Assembly: GCA_963711005.1 (NCBI GenBank)
Contig: CAVQCJ010000006.1
Span: 496,001 to 560,000, forward strand
Direction of reading: 5' to 3'
DNA length: 64,000 nucleotides
From: CAVQCJ01 sp963711005
GTDB taxonomy: Bacteria > Actinomycetota > Actinomycetes > Prado026
Part shown: piece after piece, positions 61,191-64,000 of the stretch
How positions within the stretch are numbered: position 1 is the stretch's first letter
How the letters are laid out: every line of letters starts with the position of its first letter
Translations under genes and position numbers: made by a program
The notes under the pieces: generated by a model
Seen by the model: the letters and a program-made list of their open reading frames with translations, nothing else
Told to the model about the DNA's origin: nothing
The model's database searches: none

Positions 61191-62195
61191 CTACAGGCTC
61201 GCGCCCACGTAGCCGACGAGGTCGACGAGCCGGTTGGAGTATCCCCACTCGTTGTCGTACCAGCCGATGACCTTGGCGCTGTCGCCGATCACATGGGTGA
61301 GCAACGAGTCGAAGATGCACGACGCCGGGTTGGTGACGATGTCGGAGGAGACGATCGGGTCCTCGGTGTACTCGAGCAGACCCTTCATCGGACCGTCCGC
61401 GGCCGCCTTGAACGCGGCGTTGATCTCGTCCTTGGTGGCCGGCCGCGACAGCTTGACGGTCAGGTCGGTGGCCGAACCGGTGGGGATCGGCACGCGCATC
61501 GAGTACCCGTCCAGCTTGCCCTTGAGCTCGGGCATGACCAGGCCGATGGCCTTGGCGGCCCCGGTGGTGGTGGGGATCATGTTGAGCGCGGCGGCTCGGG
61601 CCCGGCGCAGGTCTTTGTGCGGGAAGTCGAGGATGACCTGGTCGTTCGTGTACGCGTGGATGGTCGTCATCAGGCCGTGCTCGATGCCGAAGGCCTCGTG
61701 CAGCACCTTCGCCATCGGGCCGAGGCAGTTGGTCGTGCACGAGGCGTTCGAGATCACGGTGTGCGCGGCCGGGTCGTACTTGCCCTCGTTGACGCCCATC
61801 ACGACGGTGACGTCCTCGTTCTTCGCCGGCGCCGAGATGATCACCTTGGCGGCCCCGCCGTCGATGTGCACCCTCGCCTTGGTCGCGTCGGTGAAGTGAC
61901 CCGTCGACTCGATGACGATCTGGGCCCCCAGGTCCCCCCAGGGGAGCTGGGCCGGGTCCCGCTCGGCCAACGTGGTGATCTTGGTCCCGCCGACCACGAT
62001 CGCGTCGTCGGTGTGGCTCACCTCGGCGGGGAAGCGGCCCAGGATGGTGTCGTACTTGAGCAGGTGGGCCAGCGTCGCGTTGTCGGTGAGGTCGTTGACG
62101 CCGACGATCTCGACGTCGGCGCCCTGGGCGGCCAGGGCACGGTAGAAGTTGCGGCCGATCCGGCCGAAGCCGTTGATCCCTACGCGGACGGTCAC
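61191..62195 (-). CDS. gap: Glyceraldehyde-3-phosphate dehydrogenase
   Basis: Gap oxidises glyceraldehyde-3-phosphate with NAD. The 334-residue enzyme has the Rossmann start VRVGINGFGRIGRNFYRALA, the active Cys in VISNASCTTNCLGPMAKVLH, the catalytic His in AYTNDQVILDFPHKDLRRAR, and the final WYDNEWGYSNRLVDLVGYVG. GTG 62195 is preceded by CAGGAGACACGC. The in-frame start at 62261 would add 22 unlikely residues. A TAAGGT at 62265-62270 (minus) could be its -10, giving a leader of about 63 nt. Confidence 0.97.
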   Translation of the reverse strand: MTVRVGINGFGRIGRNFYRALAAQGADVEIVGVNDLTDNATLAHLLKYDTILGRFPAEVSHTDDAIVVGGTKITTLAERDPAQLPWGDLGAQIVIESTGHFTDATKARVHIDGGAAKVIISAPAKNEDVTVVMGVNEGKYDPAAHTVISNASCTTNCLGPMAKVLHEAFGIEHGLMTTIHAYTNDQVILDFPHKDLRRARAAALNMIPTTTGAAKAIGLVMPELKGKLDGYSMRVPIPTGSATDLTVKLSRPATKDEINAAFKAAADGPMKGLLEYTEDPIVSSDIVTNPASCIFDSLLTHVIGDSAKVIGWYDNEWGYSNRLVDLVGYVGASL

Positions 62196-62264
62196 GCGTG
62201 TCTCCTGAGATAGCTCGGGGATGGCTCGATCTGGACTCCCGACAGCGCCGTCGGTGCCCACCCG

Positions 62265-62270
62265 ACCTTA
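62265..62270 (-). promoter_or_regulatory. Putative -10 element (TAAGGT) of gap
   Basis: TAAGGT is on the minus strand, about 70 nt upstream of the gap start, which has its own Shine-Dalgarno. Unlike many genes here, gap would have a leadered mRNA. Confidence 0.35.
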
Positions 62271-62287
62271 TCGGAGCGCGGGCGGGC

Positions 62288-63268
62288 TCAGGTCTGCAGC
62301 ATCTCCGGGGTCAGGTCGGCCTCGGTCCCGGGGATGCCGTCGTCGCTCGCACGCTTGTCGGCCATGGCGAGCAGGCGCCGGATCCGGCCGGCGACGGCGT
62401 CCTTGGTCAGCGGCGGGTCGGCCAGCTGGCCCAGCTCCTCCAGGCTGGCCTGGCTGTGCTCGAGCCGGAGCCGGCCGGCGGCCGCCAGGTGGTCCGGGAT
62501 GTCGTCGCCCAGGATCTCCAGCGCCCGCTTGACCCGCGCCCCGGCGGCCACCGCCGCCCGCGCCGAGCGGCGCAGGTTGGCGTCGTCGAAGTTCGCCAGG
62601 CGGTTGGCGGTGGCCCGGACCTCGCGGCGCATCCGCCGCTCCTCCCAGGCCAGCACGCTGTCGTGCGCGCCCAGCCGGGTGAGCAGCGCGCTGATCGCGT
62701 CGCCGTCGCGGACCACGACACGGTCGACCCCGCGCACCTCCCGGGCCTTGGCCGGGATACCCATCCGCCGGGCCGCGCCGACCAGGGCGAGTGCGGCCTC
62801 GGGGCCTGGGCAGGTGATCTCCAGCGAGGAGGACCGGCCGGGCTCGGTGAGCGAACCGTGCGCCAGGAACGCGCCGCGCCAGGCGGCCTCGGCGTCGCAG
62901 GTGGAACCGGACACGACCTGGGGTGGCAGACCGCGGACCGGCCGCCCGCGGCCGTCGAGCAGCCCGGTCTGCCTCGCCAGCGCCTCGCCGTCCTTGACCA
63001 CCCGCACGACGTACCGGTTGCCGCGGCGCAGCCCGCCGGGCGCGAGCACGGCGACCTCGCTGACCTGGCCGAACACCTCGGCGATCTCGCGGCGCAGCCG
63101 CCGCGCCGCCGCCCCGGTGTCGAGCTCGGCCTCGATGACGATGCGTCCGCCGACGATGTGCAGGCCACCGGCGAACCGGAGCATCGCGGACACCTCGGCC
63201 TTGCGACAGCACGGCTTGGTCACGACCAGCCGGGACAGCTCGTCCTTGACCGCCGCTGTCATCGCCAT
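62288..63268 (-). CDS. whiA: Sporulation/DNA-binding regulator WhiA
   Basis: WhiA is a DNA-binding protein of Gram-positive bacteria that in Streptomyces triggers sporulation septation and in others affects cell division. The 326-residue protein has the N-terminal LAGLIDADG-homing-endonuclease-like domain (KPCCRKAEVSAMLRFAGGLH; GAFLAHGSLTEPGRSSSLEI) and the C-terminal HTH (LEELGQLADPPLTKDAVAGR and then IRRLLAMADKRA). ATG 63268 gives the standard MAMTAAVKDELSR opening and overlaps the end of yvcK by 10 bases, so they are coupled. Position before gap is conserved in actinobacteria. Confidence 0.96.
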   Translation of the reverse strand: MAMTAAVKDELSRLVVTKPCCRKAEVSAMLRFAGGLHIVGGRIVIEAELDTGAAARRLRREIAEVFGQVSEVAVLAPGGLRRGNRYVVRVVKDGEALARQTGLLDGRGRPVRGLPPQVVSGSTCDAEAAWRGAFLAHGSLTEPGRSSSLEITCPGPEAALALVGAARRMGIPAKAREVRGVDRVVVRDGDAISALLTRLGAHDSVLAWEERRMRREVRATANRLANFDDANLRRSARAAVAAGARVKRALEILGDDIPDHLAAAGRLRLEHSQASLEELGQLADPPLTKDAVAGRIRRLLAMADKRASDDGIPGTEADLTPEMLQT

Positions 63269-64000
63269 GGGGGGATCCTGCCACGGGTCATCAGGGCGGT
63301 GAACGCGGCGGCCAGCCGAGCGGGGTCGTGCCTGGGGCTGCCGTCGGAGGTGGCGACCGGGGCGAGCACGAGCTCCGCGCCGAACGAGGCCGCCACGGAC
63401 CGCAGCAGCACGGGGTCGGGCACGGCGGCCACATCCGCGAGCACCACGTCGAGCTTGAGGTCGGGGGCGTGCGCGGCCAGCACCTCGAGGTGCTGCTCGG
63501 GCGAGAACCCGGTGGTCTCGCCCGGTTGCGCGACCAGGTTCAGGTTGACCAGGACGCGGCCCTGGGACTGCACCACGGCGTCGCGCAGCTCGGGGACCAG
63601 CAGGTGCGGCAGGACGCTGGTGAACCAGGAGCCGGGGCCCGAGCACGACCCAGTCCGCCGCGAGCACCGCCTGGACCGCCTCCGCGCAGGCCGGTGGGTC
63701 CGGCGGCACGAGCTGCACGCCCACCACGCGGCCCCGGGCCGTCGCCACCTCGACCTGGCCGCGGACCAGGCGCGGCTCGGACTCACCGTCGTGCAGCACC
63801 TGGGCCACGATGTCCATCGGCATCGTCGCCATCGGCAGCACGCGGCCACGGGCGCCGAGCAGCCGGCCGACGTGGTCCAGACCCTCGACCGTGTCCCCCA
63901 GCAGCTGCCACAGAGCGACGATCAGGAGGTTGCCCACTGCGTGTCCCTGCAAGGAGCCCGACCCCGAGAAGCGGTGCTGCGAGACCTCGCTCCACAGCCG
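63259..64000 (-). CDS. yvcK: YvcK/CofD-like protein, C-terminal part, frameshifted at about 63635 and cut by window edge
   Basis: The 5' end lies outside the window. From 64000 to about 63640 the frame reads LWSEVSQHRFSGSGSLQGHA and VGNLLIVALWQLLGDTVEGL, then ATMPMDIVAQVLHDGESEPR. From there the second frame continues: GSWFTSVLPHLLVPELRDAV, then DLKLDVVLADVAAVPDPVLL and ending TALMTRGRIPPWR. The expected sequence VLGPGSWFTSV is restored by removing one C from GGGCCCCGGC (63634-63637, GGGG on the plus strand). YvcK proteins bind UDP-GlcNAc-type nucleotide sugars and govern growth on gluconeogenic substrates; NAD/F420 enzyme CofD is a relative. It precedes whiA as in other Gram-positives. Confidence 0.9.

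Noticed and set aside
18864..63640. Programmed ribosomal frameshifting as a shared mechanism for the four +1 shifts
   Set aside because: No common slippery heptamer, stimulatory structure or stop arrangement is seen, and the sites differ in sequence. Assembly error is simpler.
62288..63952. A yvcK-whiA fusion protein of 554 codons
   Set aside because: The centre is out-of-frame sequence after the yvcK frameshift. WhiA has its own standard start at 63268.

Overview
The window is high-G+C DNA from an actinobacterium (Actinomycetota). Many genes are typical of that phylum: RbpA, WhiA, OpcA beside zwf, dodecin, a MoaA/SURF1/DUF3099 cluster, an InhA-like enoyl-ACP reductase behind FabG, a TldD/TldE pair and a SufR-led suf operon. 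The order yvcK-whiA-gap-pgk-tpiA ... secG-rbpA-pgl-opcA-zwf-tal-tkt-ctaB is the conserved actinomycete central-metabolism block. I cannot name a genus. No tRNA, rRNA, CRISPR array, insertion sequence or prophage was seen.

Layout. 1-13000: an RNA methyltransferase, a secreted lytic transglycosylase, a GNAT-Nudix fusion, an SPFH/ribbon-helix-helix pair behind a perfect inverted repeat, a second SPFH system (NfeD-stomatin-HD), SerB, a SixA-type phosphatase, and fabG-fabI. 13000-24200: quinone oxidoreductase, TldD/TldE, dodecin, MoaA, SURF1, an atypical SDR, an ABC exporter, an enoyl-CoA hydratase and a small HTH protein. 24200-35200: a 1054-residue AAA-ATPase/cyclase, hydrolase, DUF3224, a Pit phosphate transporter, a broken MerR regulator with a small Cys-Cys membrane protein, a PIG-L deacetylase, an ABC-F ATPase with an unusual promoter, and a methyltransferase. 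35200-41750: an eight-gene suf operon (sufR-B-D-Rieske-C-S-U-T) with mostly overlapping genes. 41800-45430: a two-gene ABC transporter, then ctaA (heme a synthase) convergent with ctaB (heme o synthase). 45577-52112: pentose phosphate operon tkt-tal-zwf-opcA-pgl. 52135-64000, all minus strand: yvcK-whiA-gap-pgk-tpiA, a five-gene peptide transporter operon (oppC-A-B-D-F), then secG and rbpA.

Two features run through the window. First, at least 17 genes that head transcription units carry a [T/C]ANNNT hexamer ending 5-8 nt (usually 6) before the start codon and have no Shine-Dalgarno. This is the expected signature of leaderless mRNAs, and it decides several starts. Second, four conserved genes (a SURF1 gene, sufS, zwf and yvcK) each contain a net +1 frameshift, and merR has an apparent 11-nt deletion. 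Because sufS and zwf are core genes and each downstream frame is intact, consensus errors are the simplest explanation for the four +1 cases. The merR lesion looks more like a real deletion between short repeats.

The best leads for new biology are the SPFH/RHH operator, the ABC-F promoter with its dyad and Pro-rich upstream ORF, the MerR-type promoter with a damaged regulator, the AAA-TPR-cyclase protein with the cyclase at the C-terminus, and the peptide transporter inserted between tpiA and secG with translational coupling to secG.
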